Shown here in pieces: positions 7,342-15,714 of a stretch of DNA of 22,066 nt. A program made the translations under genes and the position numbers. The number at the start of each line of letters is the position of its first letter. Positions within the stretch are counted from its first letter, which is position 1. Below the pieces are notes generated by a model, which did not search any database, had not been told where the DNA came from, and saw only the letters and a program-made list of their open reading frames with translations. Source of the stretch: Synechococcales cyanobacterium PMM_0073 (GTDB lineage Bacteria; Cyanobacteriota; Cyanobacteriia; Elainellales; Elainellaceae); assembly GCA_949127695.1 (NCBI GenBank), contig CASBQH010000077.1, forward strand, positions 1 through 22,066, read 5' to 3'.

Positions 7342-8754
7342 CTAGGGCGATTCTGGCAGCGTGGTGAGCGACTGGCGCGACCAGTTGTGCAAAGCCTCTG
7401 CGGCCTTGAGCTGAGCGCGTAGTTTGGCTTCAGATAGCGTTGAATCCGGCTGAGCGACTGGCAGGTTGGGCAGGTGATCTATCGTTGGGTGGGCTGTAGG
7501 CATCTGCGTGATCGGGCGGGCGGGCGAGTCGGCAGAATTGGCTCTGTCGGCGGCGCTTGCTGTATCGGCGGCATCGGCTGAATTAGTGGGAGCCGATGCC
7601 GCTGGGCTTAACGGAGCTGGATTCAGCCTCTGCGCCATCTGGCTCTGCTGATGCAACTCTTCGGCAGAGGAAACTAGCTGGCCTAAGCCAGTCACTAGGC
7701 GCTGGATATTTTGGCGAAAGGCTGGGTCGCCCGTCAGCTCATCTAAGTCAGAGGTGATTTTTTGGGCGTTTTGAAAGGTGGCGCGGGCTGAATCCAAGGT
7801 CTGCTGGAGCAGCAGAATATTTTCGGCGCTGCCCACTCCCGTCGTCAGATTCCGCAGACTGACCGAAGCCTCAGCCGCATTGACTGAGAGCGTCTGCAAA
7901 TTGGCCGCAAACTCGCCGTCTTCAAAAGCAGGCGAGAGTGCTGAGACAATCACCTGTAAGCCGGATACAGTTTGGTTCATTTGATCGAGCGTGCTGACCA
8001 GCGTGCTGCGATTTTCGGCCACCAGCGCCTGGAGCTCGTTGGCAGTCAAGCTAAACTGGTTGGCCGTGACGCCGATCTGCTCAGCCGCCGTGCCCACTGC
8101 ATCAGAAGAGCGTTGGGCTGAGCTGGAGAGTGTGCCCAACTCGCTGCGGACAGACTTAGAGAGCACCGTCACTTCGCCTGAGAGCGTATCGACGCCTTCA
8201 GCGGCTGAGGCAAAGTTCTTGGTCAGAGTCTGGACGTTGCCAAAAAACTCCGGACTAGAAAACAGATCGGTAAAGCGGATCATCGAGCTGAGCAGTTCGG
8301 TAAAGGTGATGCTGGTTGATCCTTGCAAATTGCTGCCGTCACAGACAATCAGCGATTCGTCGCAGTCGGCAGCCAGCGGCTTCTGGGCGAGCGCTGCTTC
8401 CGCCAGCTCTTGGTTCGGCGTAATATCAATAAAAGTTTCGCCCACCAGCCCCGACTGCTTTGATTCAATTGTGATGTCTTTAGGGATGACCACCGTGGCC
8501 GGGGTAATTCGCACATCCACTTCGGCATAGTTGGCGCTAACGCGAATCGCCGTAATCCGGCCAGCCACCACGCCGCGATAGCGCACAGGTGCGCCAATCT
8601 GCATCCCCTCAATATTGGGAAAGCGAATCGTGGTCTGGTAGCTGCGCTGGCTGGGGTTGATTCTCTGGAGCCAGAGGTAGAGGCCAGCCAAAACGCCAAA
8701 GCCCAGCAAAATTAAGAGACCCACAGATCCTTCTCGGACGGTTCTTGCGCGCAT
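7342..8754 (-). CDS. mlaD: MCE-domain lipid transport protein (MlaD / Ycf22 / TGD2 type)
   Basis: A 470-residue MCE protein, the substrate-binding part of an ABC lipid transporter that moves phospholipid or phosphatidate-like lipids across the periplasm. It has one N-terminal membrane helix (about 9-29), an MCE domain (about 38-115) with the sequences FPNIEGMQIGAPVRYRGV and SGLVGETFIDITP, then a long helical region (about 150-385) expected to assemble a coiled-coil tube, and a Ser/Ala/Pro-rich tail (386-470). A short insert with two Cys (CDESLIVCDGSN, 131-142) follows the MCE domain and may carry a disulphide. mlaF lies 106 bases upstream on the same strand; mlaE is 7.4 kb away on the other strand. 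Relationship to chloroplast TGD2 is family knowledge. Confidence 0.92.
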   Translation of the reverse strand: MRARTVREGSVGLLILLGFGVLAGLYLWLQRINPSQRSYQTTIRFPNIEGMQIGAPVRYRGVVAGRITAIRVSANYAEVDVRITPATVVIPKDITIESKQSGLVGETFIDITPNQELAEAALAQKPLAADCDESLIVCDGSNLQGSTSITFTELLSSMIRFTDLFSSPEFFGNVQTLTKNFASAAEGVDTLSGEVTVLSKSVRSELGTLSSSAQRSSDAVGTAAEQIGVTANQFSLTANELQALVAENRSTLVSTLDQMNQTVSGLQVIVSALSPAFEDGEFAANLQTLSVNAAEASVSLRNLTTGVGSAENILLLQQTLDSARATFQNAQKITSDLDELTGDPAFRQNIQRLVTGLGQLVSSAEELHQQSQMAQRLNPAPLSPAASAPTNSADAADTASAADRANSADSPARPITQMPTAHPTIDHLPNLPVAQPDSTLSEAKLRAQLKAAEALHNWSRQSLTTLPESP

Positions 8755-8860
8755 GACGGTTCCTCAGCAATGGACAGGCAAGACTCAGCCAAACTCATCC
8801 TAGGTCGAACTATCTAGCCCCAACTATAGCCAGACTACAAAAAGCATAGGAGAAATTGGG

Positions 8861-9709
8861 CTAGCTTGCCGGTTGGATCGGGCCAGTTGTTTGACCGCTA
8901 AAAAATTGTCGCACCATCGGGTGATTGGTGCTGTCAATTTGGTCGGGATCACCTTCCCACTGCACTTTTCCATGATAAATAAACAGAATCCGTCCGGCAG
9001 TGCGGCGGATCGTGCTGTCTTGATGGGTGACAATGGCGTAGCTGCTGCACCCCCCCTCGCAGCGTAGGTTGCGAATCAGGTCTTCAATCACGGTGGAGGC
9101 GATTGGGTCAAGCCCAGCCGTTGGCTCATCGTAGAGAATCACCTCTGGGTTGCTGGCCGGATTTTCTGGGTTTTCCATAATCGCCCTGGCAAAGCTGACG
9201 CGCTTTCGCATCCCGCCTGAAAGCGCTGCCGGATAGAGATCGCTAATGCCAGGAAGCCCGACCATTTCTAGCTTCTGCGCCACCAGATCGCGAATTTTGC
9301 GGCGTGGCAAGCGCGAATGCTGATACAGCGAAAAGCCGACGTTTTCATCGACGGTCAGCGAGTCAAACAGCGCCGTATTTTGAAACACCATGGTGATCCC
9401 AATTGGGTCTTTGTTATCTTCAACCAGCCCAACCCGGCGCTGCCCCTGCACATAGATTTCGCCGGCATCGGGCATGTCTAGGCCAGCAATCAGCCGCAAG
9501 ACGGTCGATTTACCTGTGCCGGATGGCCCAATAATTGTCAGCGAATCGCCGCGATAGATCGTCAGATCAATTTCGTCCAAAATCACCCGACCGCCATAAG
9601 CCTTGGTGATGCCCCTCAGCTCAATCAGCGGTTCAGCCCGGTTCAGACTGTCCGACGGGTGAGTTTGATCTTGGTGAGCTTGGTTTAACTGATCCTTCAT
9701 ATCAGACAT
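8861..9709 (-). CDS. mlaF: ABC transporter ATPase of the lipid (Mla/TGD3) system
   Basis: A 282-residue ATP-binding subunit that powers the MlaD/MlaE lipid transporter. Walker A is GPSGTGKS (61-68), the Q-loop is VFQNTALFDSLTVDENV (108-124), the signature is LSGGMRKR (163-170), Walker B with the catalytic Glu is EVILYDEPTAGLD (189-201), and the switch His is His229 in IVTHQ. The LSGGMRKRV and FDSLTVxENV forms are typical of MlaF and TGD3 rather than of solute importers. A 25-residue hydrophilic extension precedes the domain. ATG codons at 9709 and 9700 (MKDQLN) are both possible. It is probably co-transcribed with mlaD downstream, and its promoter should lie in the 232 bases shared with yvcK. 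Confidence 0.93.
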   Translation of the reverse strand: MSDMKDQLNQAHQDQTHPSDSLNRAEPLIELRGITKAYGGRVILDEIDLTIYRGDSLTIIGPSGTGKSTVLRLIAGLDMPDAGEIYVQGQRRVGLVEDNKDPIGITMVFQNTALFDSLTVDENVGFSLYQHSRLPRRKIRDLVAQKLEMVGLPGISDLYPAALSGGMRKRVSFARAIMENPENPASNPEVILYDEPTAGLDPIASTVIEDLIRNLRCEGGCSSYAIVTHQDSTIRRTAGRILFIYHGKVQWEGDPDQIDSTNHPMVRQFFSGQTTGPIQPAS

Positions 9710-9941
9710 ATCAGCCCTGTTCGCTATACTGCTCTATCGGCGTCAGCCAGAAACCTAACTTTATTACTAATCGATTCAGGAGTTGCTAAAGTTACTCAGG
9801 GATGCAGTCGGATTGGGCTATCACTGATGGGCAAGCAGTTCGTGGCAAATCTAAGATGCCAATAGCTCGATTTTAGTGAATTTCTGATCAAGCGAATTGG
9901 ATTAGCCTCAAGCTACCTTAACTTTTCTGGCTTCTATATTC
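9710..9941. other. Divergent intergenic region between mlaF and yvcK
   Basis: This 232-base region must carry promoters for both divergent genes. A TATATT hexamer at 9935-9940 directly abuts the yvcK ATG and so is unlikely to be its -10. On the minus strand TATAGC (9723-9728) could serve mlaF but lacks a good -35. I cannot assign either promoter with confidence, and no coding sequence or RNA gene is apparent. Confidence 0.4.
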
Positions 9942-11300
9942 ATGGGTTTTCTGAAGCAAGCGGTTCAAGTTCTGAAGCAAGAGTCGCGTCACCGCACCCC
10001 CACGCGAGTCAACCAGTGGTTTAAGTGGCTGGCTCCGGGGCTGCTGATTAAACGCTGGCTGCTGATCAGCGCCGCAGGCGTGCTGTTTGTGGCGCTAGGG
10101 CTGGCGATCTGGTCGAATCTGACGCCGATTTACTACATCGGCGAGTTTTCCAGAGATTTCCTCAGAGCCCTGACCCAGCTCGTTCCCAGCTATGTCAGCG
10201 GCCCAATTGTGCTGGTCAGCGGTATTTTGCTGATTCTCTGGGGGCAGACGCGCAGCCTCGGCTCCATTACCGAAGTGCTGATGCCGCAGGGCAACGGCGA
10301 GCTGGTAGATGTGCTGATGACGCATCGCCGCCTCTATCGCGGCCCCAAAATTGTCGTGATTGGCGGCGGCACGGGGCTCTCGACGCTGCTGCGGGGGCTA
10401 AAGCTCTACAGCGCCAACATTACGGCCATTGTTACGGTGGCCGATGATGGCGGCTCGTCAGGGCGGCTGCGGCGAGAAATTGGCGTCTTGCCACCGGGCG
10501 ACATTCGCAACTGTCTGGCCGCTTTAGCCGACGAAGAGCAGCTGCTAACCGAGCTATTTCAGTACCGGTTTCGGGCGGGGGAGGGGCTGGCTGGCCACAG
10601 CTTCGGCAACCTGTTTTTGACGGTGATGAGCGAAATCACCGGCGATCTAGAGCAGGCGATTGCGGCTAGCTCGAAGGTGCTGGCCGTGCGGGGACAGGTG
10701 CTGCCCGCCACCTTAAGCGATATGCGTCTCTGGGCAGAGCTAGCCGACGGACGCCGAATTGAAGGGGAATCCAACATCACCGAGGCTTTGGGCAAAATCG
10801 TGCAGGTCGGCTGTACGCCAGTCAATCCGCCCGCTTTGCCCAAAGCCGTTCAGGCGATTCAAGAGGCAGACTATTTAATTATGGGGCCGGGTTCGCTCTA
10901 CACCAGCATTATCCCGAATCTGCTCGTACCCGGCATTACCGAGGCAATTGCTGAATCGAAGGCGCTGCGGCTCTATGTCTGCAACATCATGACTCAGCCC
11001 GGTGAAACCGACGGCTACACGGTTTCAGACCATATTCGCGCGATTGATCGGATCACCGGCCAGCAGCTGTTTGACTCTGTGCTGGTGCAAAAAACCTCAC
11101 CCTCAGCCCAGTCGCTGATTCGCTATGCCCAAGAAGGCTCACATCTAGTCTTCTTCGACCGTGAGGACGTAGGCCGACTGGGACGCAGAGCCTTAGTCGC
11201 CAACGTGATGGAAGAAGATGCTGAAACCGGCCATTTACACCATAGCTCAGAGCGACTAGCCCGAACGCTGCTGCGCTGGTACAGCCGAGTCCGAGGATAG
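9942..11300 (+). CDS. yvcK: YvcK/CofD-like protein (gluconeogenesis factor family) with N-terminal membrane anchor
   Basis: A 452-residue protein of the YvcK/CofD-like family. In Bacillus, YvcK binds UDP-GlcNAc and is needed on gluconeogenic carbon sources and for normal cell-wall synthesis. Two membrane helices (about 38-58 and 83-101) precede the domain, an arrangement known for cyanobacterial members and absent from the Bacillus protein. The domain shows [18 protein letters not shown] (137-154), [14 protein letters not shown] (166-179), PPGDIRNCL (184-192), HSFGN (219-223), [14 protein letters not shown] (314-327) and [14 protein letters not shown] (347-360), all family signatures. The CofD transfer reaction is not expected. 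The gene ends one base before the convergent DUF2887 gene. Function in cyanobacteria is inferred from the family. Confidence 0.9.
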   Translation: MGFLKQAVQVLKQESRHRTPTRVNQWFKWLAPGLLIKRWLLISAAGVLFVALGLAIWSNLTPIYYIGEFSRDFLRALTQLVPSYVSGPIVLVSGILLILWGQTRSLGSITEVLMPQGNGELVDVLMTHRRLYRGPKIVVIGGGTGLSTLLRGLKLYSANITAIVTVADDGGSSGRLRREIGVLPPGDIRNCLAALADEEQLLTELFQYRFRAGEGLAGHSFGNLFLTVMSEITGDLEQAIAASSKVLAVRGQVLPATLSDMRLWAELADGRRIEGESNITEALGKIVQVGCTPVNPPALPKAVQAIQEADYLIMGPGSLYTSIIPNLLVPGITEAIAESKALRLYVCNIMTQPGETDGYTVSDHIRAIDRITGQQLFDSVLVQKTSPSAQSLIRYAQEGSHLVFFDREDVGRLGRRALVANVMEEDAETGHLHHSSERLARTLLRWYSRVRG

Positions 11301-11301
11301 C

Positions 11302-12126
11302 TTAATTAAGGCGCTCAGGAGCATCAGATTGAGGCTGAGCTGCCTGCTGCACCAGTGAGAGATCAACTTGGAGCTGCTCGGCAATCTGCGCCATCGTCAG
11401 GCCCGTCTCTAGCAGCAGCGGTACAATTGCGCTCAGCATCTCAACTCGGCCTTCCTGACGGCCTTCCTGACGGCCTTCCGCTTTAGCTTCCTGATAAACT
11501 CTGGTCTGTTCAACACTTAGTCCTAACATCGCTTCAACCTCGGCTCGGCTCAGGCTGGCAAATTTATATACAGCAATTGTAGCAATCACCTCGATCAGTT
11601 CTGCGGCAGAGAGATTGCTGGGCGATTCAGCTCTGGCGCGATCGATCAGGCGTCTGGCTTGCTCAACTGTCTGCTGTTCTGAGGCCACCATCAGCTGCAT
11701 CACTTCTATCCCTAACGGTTGCTGGGCGGCTAATTCATCAAGATAGATGCAGCGCACCTGCGAACTCTGAAGCAAGGCGAGATACAGCGCACTTTGAGCA
11801 GGTTCTAGACCACGTCGAGGAAAAATTAACACGCCATACCAATTGCTAAACCGCGTTGGGTTGCGGTGGAGGTAGAGAAAGATCTCGGCAAAAAATCGAT
11901 GGTAGAGGAACTGATCTTTTTGAAACTGCACCTCGGCAAAAAAGATGGTTTGGGATGGTGCAGTAGCGGGCGGCAGAAAAACGCCATCGATCCGAAAGTT
12001 AGGTTCTTTAACTTCCACCGACTCAAAGCGATAGCCCCGCACCTGCTCAGGATCTTGCTGAATCAGCTCGAAGAACAGGCCAGGAAATCGCTGAAAAATC
12101 TGATAGAAAATTGCGTCGCGCTTCAC
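11302..12126 (-). CDS. DUF2887 / Rpn-like PD-(D/E)XK nuclease-family protein
   Basis: A 274-residue protein of the DUF2887 group, related to Rpn recombination-promoting nucleases/putative transposases that are very numerous in cyanobacteria. The fold motifs are visible: RIDGVFLPP with Asp47, then FFAEVQFQKD with Glu65 and Gln67 (an E-x-Q form of the ExK motif), then FYLHRFF-type helices (LYHRFFAEIFLYL, 74-86). The C-terminus has an EGRQ repeat (about 216-228) and a short helix-turn-helix-like segment (LTMAQIAEQLQV). The start is GTG, one base after the stop of the upstream M16 gene, so translation is probably coupled. It converges with yvcK with a single base between stop codons. Enzyme activity is unproven; the lysine-to-glutamine change is common in the family. 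Confidence 0.85.
   Translation of the reverse strand: MKRDAIFYQIFQRFPGLFFELIQQDPEQVRGYRFESVEVKEPNFRIDGVFLPPATAPSQTIFFAEVQFQKDQFLYHRFFAEIFLYLHRNPTRFSNWYGVLIFPRRGLEPAQSALYLALLQSSQVRCIYLDELAAQQPLGIEVMQLMVASEQQTVEQARRLIDRARAESPSNLSAAELIEVIATIAVYKFASLSRAEVEAMLGLSVEQTRVYQEAKAEGRQEGRQEGRVEMLSAIVPLLLETGLTMAQIAEQLQVDLSLVQQAAQPQSDAPERLN
11447..11480 (-). repeat. 12-bp tandem repeat encoding EGRQ units
   Basis: CGGCCTTCCTGA occurs at 11447-11458 and 11459-11470 with a partial third copy to 11480. On the coding strand it encodes EGRQ-EGRQ-EGR. Copy-number change by slippage would preserve the frame. Confidence 0.9.
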
Positions 12127-12127
12127 G

Positions 12128-13627
12128 TTATCCCTGGGGTGAGGGGATGGTCACGTCAATTGGCGTCACTTTGCTGCCGGGGCTGAGGCTGCCCAGCGGC
12201 GGCTGAATCGCAGCGGCGTTCCCTACCACCAGCGTCACCAGCTGTTCGGGCTTTAGATAGGTTTGGGCAGCGCGCTGTACGTCGGCGGCAGTTGTGGCCT
12301 TGAGCTGCTTCTGATACTGGAAGATAAAGTCTTGCGGATAGCCGTAATAGTCATAGCGCATCACCCGCGACAGGGTTTGGGCAGGCGTCGCAAAGCTGAA
12401 GATAAAGGCGTTTAAGATCGAATCTTTGGCCAGCGCCAGCTCAGACTCGGTGATGGGAGCGCTGCGAATTTTTTCCAGCTCGGCCAGAGTCGCCTTAATA
12501 AACGGTATAGTCGCTTCCGAGCGAGTCTGACCTGCCGCCAAAAACAGCCCCGGATAGTCAAACTGCGGCGACCAGTAGGCATAGACCGAATAGGCCAGCC
12601 CCTGCCGTGAACGCACCTCGTTCACCAGCCTGCCGCCCAGGCCATTCAGGACGCCATTCATCACCGAGAGCGCCGCATAGTCCGGGCTGTTGAGCTCGCC
12701 GCCCAGATGGCCAATCTGCAAGGTGCTCTGAGAGAGCTGCGGCTGATCGACGATGAAAATACCGCTCTGCTGCACCTGCTGCACCTCAGGTAAATCTTGC
12801 AGCAGACTGCGCCCAACCGGCGGAGATCCGGCCTGCCAGTCGCCAAACTGAGCTTCAATCAGGGCGCGCATTTGCGCTGAGTCAAAATCGCCGACAATGC
12901 CCAGCAGGATGTTGTTGGGATGGTAATACTGCTGGTAGAAGTTCAAAACATCTGGCCGCGAAATCTGGTCCAGCGTGCTGTATTCAATCGTGCGGGCATA
13001 GGGGCTGGTCGCGCCATAGATCAGCTTTTGAAACTCGCGTCCGGCAATCGCGTCTGGCGAGTCGTTGCGACGGGCAATCACGCCGCGCCACTGGTTTTTG
13101 GTAAACTCAATTCGCTCTGGCGGAAAAGCGGGCTGGCGCAGCAGTTCGGCAAAGCGGCTGAAGACTTCGTTCAGATCTTCGCTGAGGCTGCTAAAGCTGG
13201 CGCTACCCGCCGTGGTGTCAATGCCTGACTCAATCGCCGCCGCCCGCTGCTCCAAAAATTGATTCAGCGCTTCGGCAGGGTAATTCACCGTGCCGCCGCT
13301 GCGGAGCGTGTCGCCGACAATGCTGGCGAGTCCGGTTTTTTCAGCGGGCTCCAGCCGATCGCCGGTATAGATCGTGGCGATGCCGCTGACCAAAGGCAGC
13401 TCATGATCTTCAACCAGATAGACCTTCAGCCCGTTATTCAGCTCAAAGCGGCTGTAGGGCGGCAGCTTAATCTCTGGCGCGGGCGGAAACTTCAGATCGC
13501 TGTAGTGCTGCGGCGTGATCGCCATGGCTGGAGACCCGCTGGCCCAGCTCAGCCCCAATCCCAGCGTGATCACTAGCGCCAAAACTCCGTAGCGCAGCCA
13601 TTTCGGCAGATACCCGTTAAGCCACAT
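12128..13627 (-). CDS. M16 peptidase-like protein, non-catalytic (R/Y) subunit
   Basis: A 499-residue exported M16B-family protein with an N-terminal signal or anchor (about 10-36, ending SGSPAMA). It has two M16 halves, but the zinc motif HxxEH is lost: the equivalent stretch reads TGLASIVGDTLRSGG (98-112), with Ser, Gly and Asp in the three ligand or catalytic positions. The C-terminal half keeps the substrate-binding pair as RSRQGLAYSVYAYW (Arg339, Tyr346). It therefore looks like the regulatory or substrate-holding partner of the catalytic M16 protein encoded 58 bases upstream on the same strand. Such pairs are known in bacterial M16B enzymes and in mitochondrial processing peptidase. Substrate is unknown; location is periplasm or membrane by signal sequence. 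Confidence 0.9.
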   Translation of the reverse strand: MWLNGYLPKWLRYGVLALVITLGLGLSWASGSPAMAITPQHYSDLKFPPAPEIKLPPYSRFELNNGLKVYLVEDHELPLVSGIATIYTGDRLEPAEKTGLASIVGDTLRSGGTVNYPAEALNQFLEQRAAAIESGIDTTAGSASFSSLSEDLNEVFSRFAELLRQPAFPPERIEFTKNQWRGVIARRNDSPDAIAGREFQKLIYGATSPYARTIEYSTLDQISRPDVLNFYQQYYHPNNILLGIVGDFDSAQMRALIEAQFGDWQAGSPPVGRSLLQDLPEVQQVQQSGIFIVDQPQLSQSTLQIGHLGGELNSPDYAALSVMNGVLNGLGGRLVNEVRSRQGLAYSVYAYWSPQFDYPGLFLAAGQTRSEATIPFIKATLAELEKIRSAPITESELALAKDSILNAFIFSFATPAQTLSRVMRYDYYGYPQDFIFQYQKQLKATTAADVQRAAQTYLKPEQLVTLVVGNAAAIQPPLGSLSPGSKVTPIDVTIPSPQG

Positions 13628-13685
13628 TCAGTTCAGACTCCTGCATGAAAAATTGGAACAATTGGGATGAGCCGTCAATTAGCCA

Positions 13686-15212
13686 TTAGCCAGCGGTGAG
13701 TTTGCCGACTGTCTGGTTTTGGGGCTGAAATAGCTGCTGAGCCACCCGCTGCACGTCGGCTGCTGTCACGGCGTCAATCGCTTTTAGCTCTTCAAACAGA
13801 TTGCGCCAGCTGCCCGTCTTGGCTTCGTATTCTGGCAGCAAGCTAGCCATACCCTGATTTGAGGCCAAGGTTTGTAAGAGGCTGGCTCTCGCCTGAGTTT
13901 TGACTTGATCTAGCTCAGCTGCGGGGACGGGCGTGGTTTTGAGCTGGGTCAGCTCGGCCTCAATCGCGGCAGCAACTTGCTCAATGCTCCGGTCGGGCGC
14001 AGGCTGGGCAAATAGCACCAGCAGATTAGAGTAGCGATCGCCCGGAAAGGTAGGCGATACCTGGATGCTGAGCGCCAGCTGCTGCTGCTCGACCAGCGAG
14101 CGATAGAGTCTGGCGGTGCGTCCGCCGCTGAGAATGCTAGAAATCATCTGATAGACCGCATCATCAGGGTCAGTGAGTCCAGGGCGCTGGTAGCCTTCCA
14201 TATACCAAGGCTGAGAGGGCAGCGTCAGGTTGACGCTGCGGGGAGCAGTTTGGGGCAGCATATTCACGCTGACATCTGGAGCGCGAGTCTGCGCCTTAAA
14301 GCGGCCAAAGTAAGCTTCGGACATGGCCTGCACCTGCTTGGGATCAACGTCGCCCACAATCCCAATCGTGATCCGACTGGGGCCGTAGTAGCGGTCAAAC
14401 AGATCGCGCACGTCGCGGCTTTCCAGATTGCGAATATCGGCCTCAAAGCCAATCACCGGACGACCATAGGGATGATCGGGCAGCGCCACCTGCAAAAATG
14501 CTTCGACCAGCTTGCCAATCGGCGAGTTGTCGGTTCGCATCCGCCGCTCTTCTAGGATCACGGCCTGCTCTTCGTAAAACTCGCGGAACACCGGGTCGAG
14601 AAACCGCTCTGACTCCAGCGACATCCACAGCTCTAGCTTGTTGGCCGGGAAGCTGTAGAAGTAGCGAGTCGCGTCCGCGCTGGTGGTGGCATTCAGCCCA
14701 ACGCCGCCCGCCTGCTGCACGATCTGGCCAAACTCATTCTGCTTCACGTAGGCTGCTGCTTTGGCCTGCGTCTGAGCAAACTGCTGCTGGAGCGAGTCAG
14801 TCGATTTGCCAGCGGCTTGCGTAGTTTTGAGCTGCCCCGCCAGCTGATCTAGCTCGTCTAGCAGGGGGCGCTCTGCCGAATAGTCTCGCGTGCCGATTAG
14901 GGTCGTGCCTTTGAAGGCCAAATGCTCCAAGAAGTGAGCCGCGCCAGTTTTGTTCGGCTGCTCATAGGCTGAGCCGACATCAACATAGGTCATAAACGAC
15001 ACGGTGGGCGACTGGTGGCGCTCCATGACGATGAATTTCATGCCGTTGCTGAGCGTAAACTCGCTGATTTGCTCAGCGACTCGGTCAATATAGGGCTGAA
15101 TGTTATTGGGCTGAGCGCTGGTTGCAGCCCCAGAAAAGCTCCAGACTAGCAGGAGCAGCAGTCCGGTCAGCGCTCGTCGCCAGCTCACCGAAAACAAAGA
15201 GAAAAAACTCAT
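13686..15212 (-). CDS. M16 zinc metallopeptidase, catalytic subunit
   Basis: A 508-residue exported M16B peptidase. The preferred start is the ATG at 15212 (MSFFSLFSVSW), giving a signal peptide ending near TSAQ; a TTG 33 bases upstream would add 11 residues with no benefit. The zinc site is intact: AAHFLEHLAFKG with His93, Glu96 and His97, and the third ligand is expected at Glu214 or Glu215 (FYEEQAVILEE). The spacing to that Glu is about 40 residues longer than in pitrilysin because of an Ala/Gln-rich insert (about 115-160). The C-terminal half lacks the usual Arg/Tyr substrate pair: the corresponding stretch reads VEQQQLALS, with Val374 and Leu381. The downstream partner has exactly the complementary set, so a heterodimer is likely. 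It heads a run with the second M16 gene and DUF2887. Confidence 0.91.
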   Translation of the reverse strand: MSFFSLFSVSWRRALTGLLLLLVWSFSGAATSAQPNNIQPYIDRVAEQISEFTLSNGMKFIVMERHQSPTVSFMTYVDVGSAYEQPNKTGAAHFLEHLAFKGTTLIGTRDYSAERPLLDELDQLAGQLKTTQAAGKSTDSLQQQFAQTQAKAAAYVKQNEFGQIVQQAGGVGLNATTSADATRYFYSFPANKLELWMSLESERFLDPVFREFYEEQAVILEERRMRTDNSPIGKLVEAFLQVALPDHPYGRPVIGFEADIRNLESRDVRDLFDRYYGPSRITIGIVGDVDPKQVQAMSEAYFGRFKAQTRAPDVSVNMLPQTAPRSVNLTLPSQPWYMEGYQRPGLTDPDDAVYQMISSILSGGRTARLYRSLVEQQQLALSIQVSPTFPGDRYSNLLVLFAQPAPDRSIEQVAAAIEAELTQLKTTPVPAAELDQVKTQARASLLQTLASNQGMASLLPEYEAKTGSWRNLFEELKAIDAVTAADVQRVAQQLFQPQNQTVGKLTAG

Positions 15213-15343
15213 GAAGTTACAGACGCAGCGATATAGCGATATCAACCATCCAGGATAGTCATTTTCGGCGGAGCTTGGGAAATTTCCTCCCAGCGGCTCA
15301 GCCTAGATTTTCTGCTAAACGCCTAGTCGCAAAGTCCAGCAAA

Positions 15344-15363
15344 AAGGAGCCAGCTGGCTCCTT
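15344..15363 (-). terminator. Intrinsic terminator, perfect 20-bp palindrome
   Basis: AAGGAGCCAGCTGGCTCCTT is self-complementary and can form an 8-bp stem with an AGCT loop. On the minus strand it is followed by further T residues (CCTTTTTGC), the pattern of a Rho-independent terminator. It lies 51 bases past the stop of the small membrane protein gene and upstream of the M16 gene, separating the two transcription units. Confidence 0.85.
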
Positions 15364-15414
15364 AAAAATTGCTCTCTGTTCTCTGGGTTTGGAATTTCTC
15401 GCAGTCTGAATTCG

Positions 15415-15714
15415 CTAGCTGCGATGACCCCGCAGATGCTGAGACTGATAGAAGCTGTAGGTGTCAAATAAAACGCCAACGAGGCTGCCGACCAAACCAA
15501 TCACAATCACGCCCCGCCAGCCGCTGCCGCTGCCGAAAATTTGCAGGAAATGCGCGATTTGATCTAGGCTGGCGTTGCCAAAAGCGGCTGAAGCCGGGAG
15601 ATAGCTGACTCCGAGCGCCGTCAGCAGCAGCAGCACGAGCAGCAGCACCGGAGCAAGAAAACTGAAGATACTGGTGAGCAGCAGAGAAAGAAATAGGCTA
15701 GGCAGGGTGGTCAT
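15415..15714 (-). CDS. Small hydrophobic membrane protein, unknown function
   Basis: A 99-residue protein beginning MTTLPSLFLSLLLT at the ATG at 15714; a GTG at 15738 would extend it by 8 residues. There are two hydrophobic stretches: about 5-45 (very Leu-rich, long enough for one helix plus a re-entrant or second helix) and about 65-85 (GWRGVIVIGLVGSLVGVLF). The end is short and basic (SQHLRGHRS). I do not recognise a named family. Support for a real gene is the strong hydrophobic pattern, the position alone on the minus strand and the intrinsic terminator 51 bases after its stop. Its transcription start would be within the divergent region shared with mlaE. Confidence 0.65.
   Translation of the reverse strand: MTTLPSLFLSLLLTSIFSFLAPVLLLVLLLLTALGVSYLPASAAFGNASLDQIAHFLQIFGSGSGWRGVIVIGLVGSLVGVLFDTYSFYQSQHLRGHRS

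Noticed and set aside
7991..8530. Plus-strand frame of 179 codons opposite mlaD
   Set aside because: It mirrors the Ser/Ala-rich coiled-coil coding sequence of mlaD; the MCE domain on the minus strand is clear.
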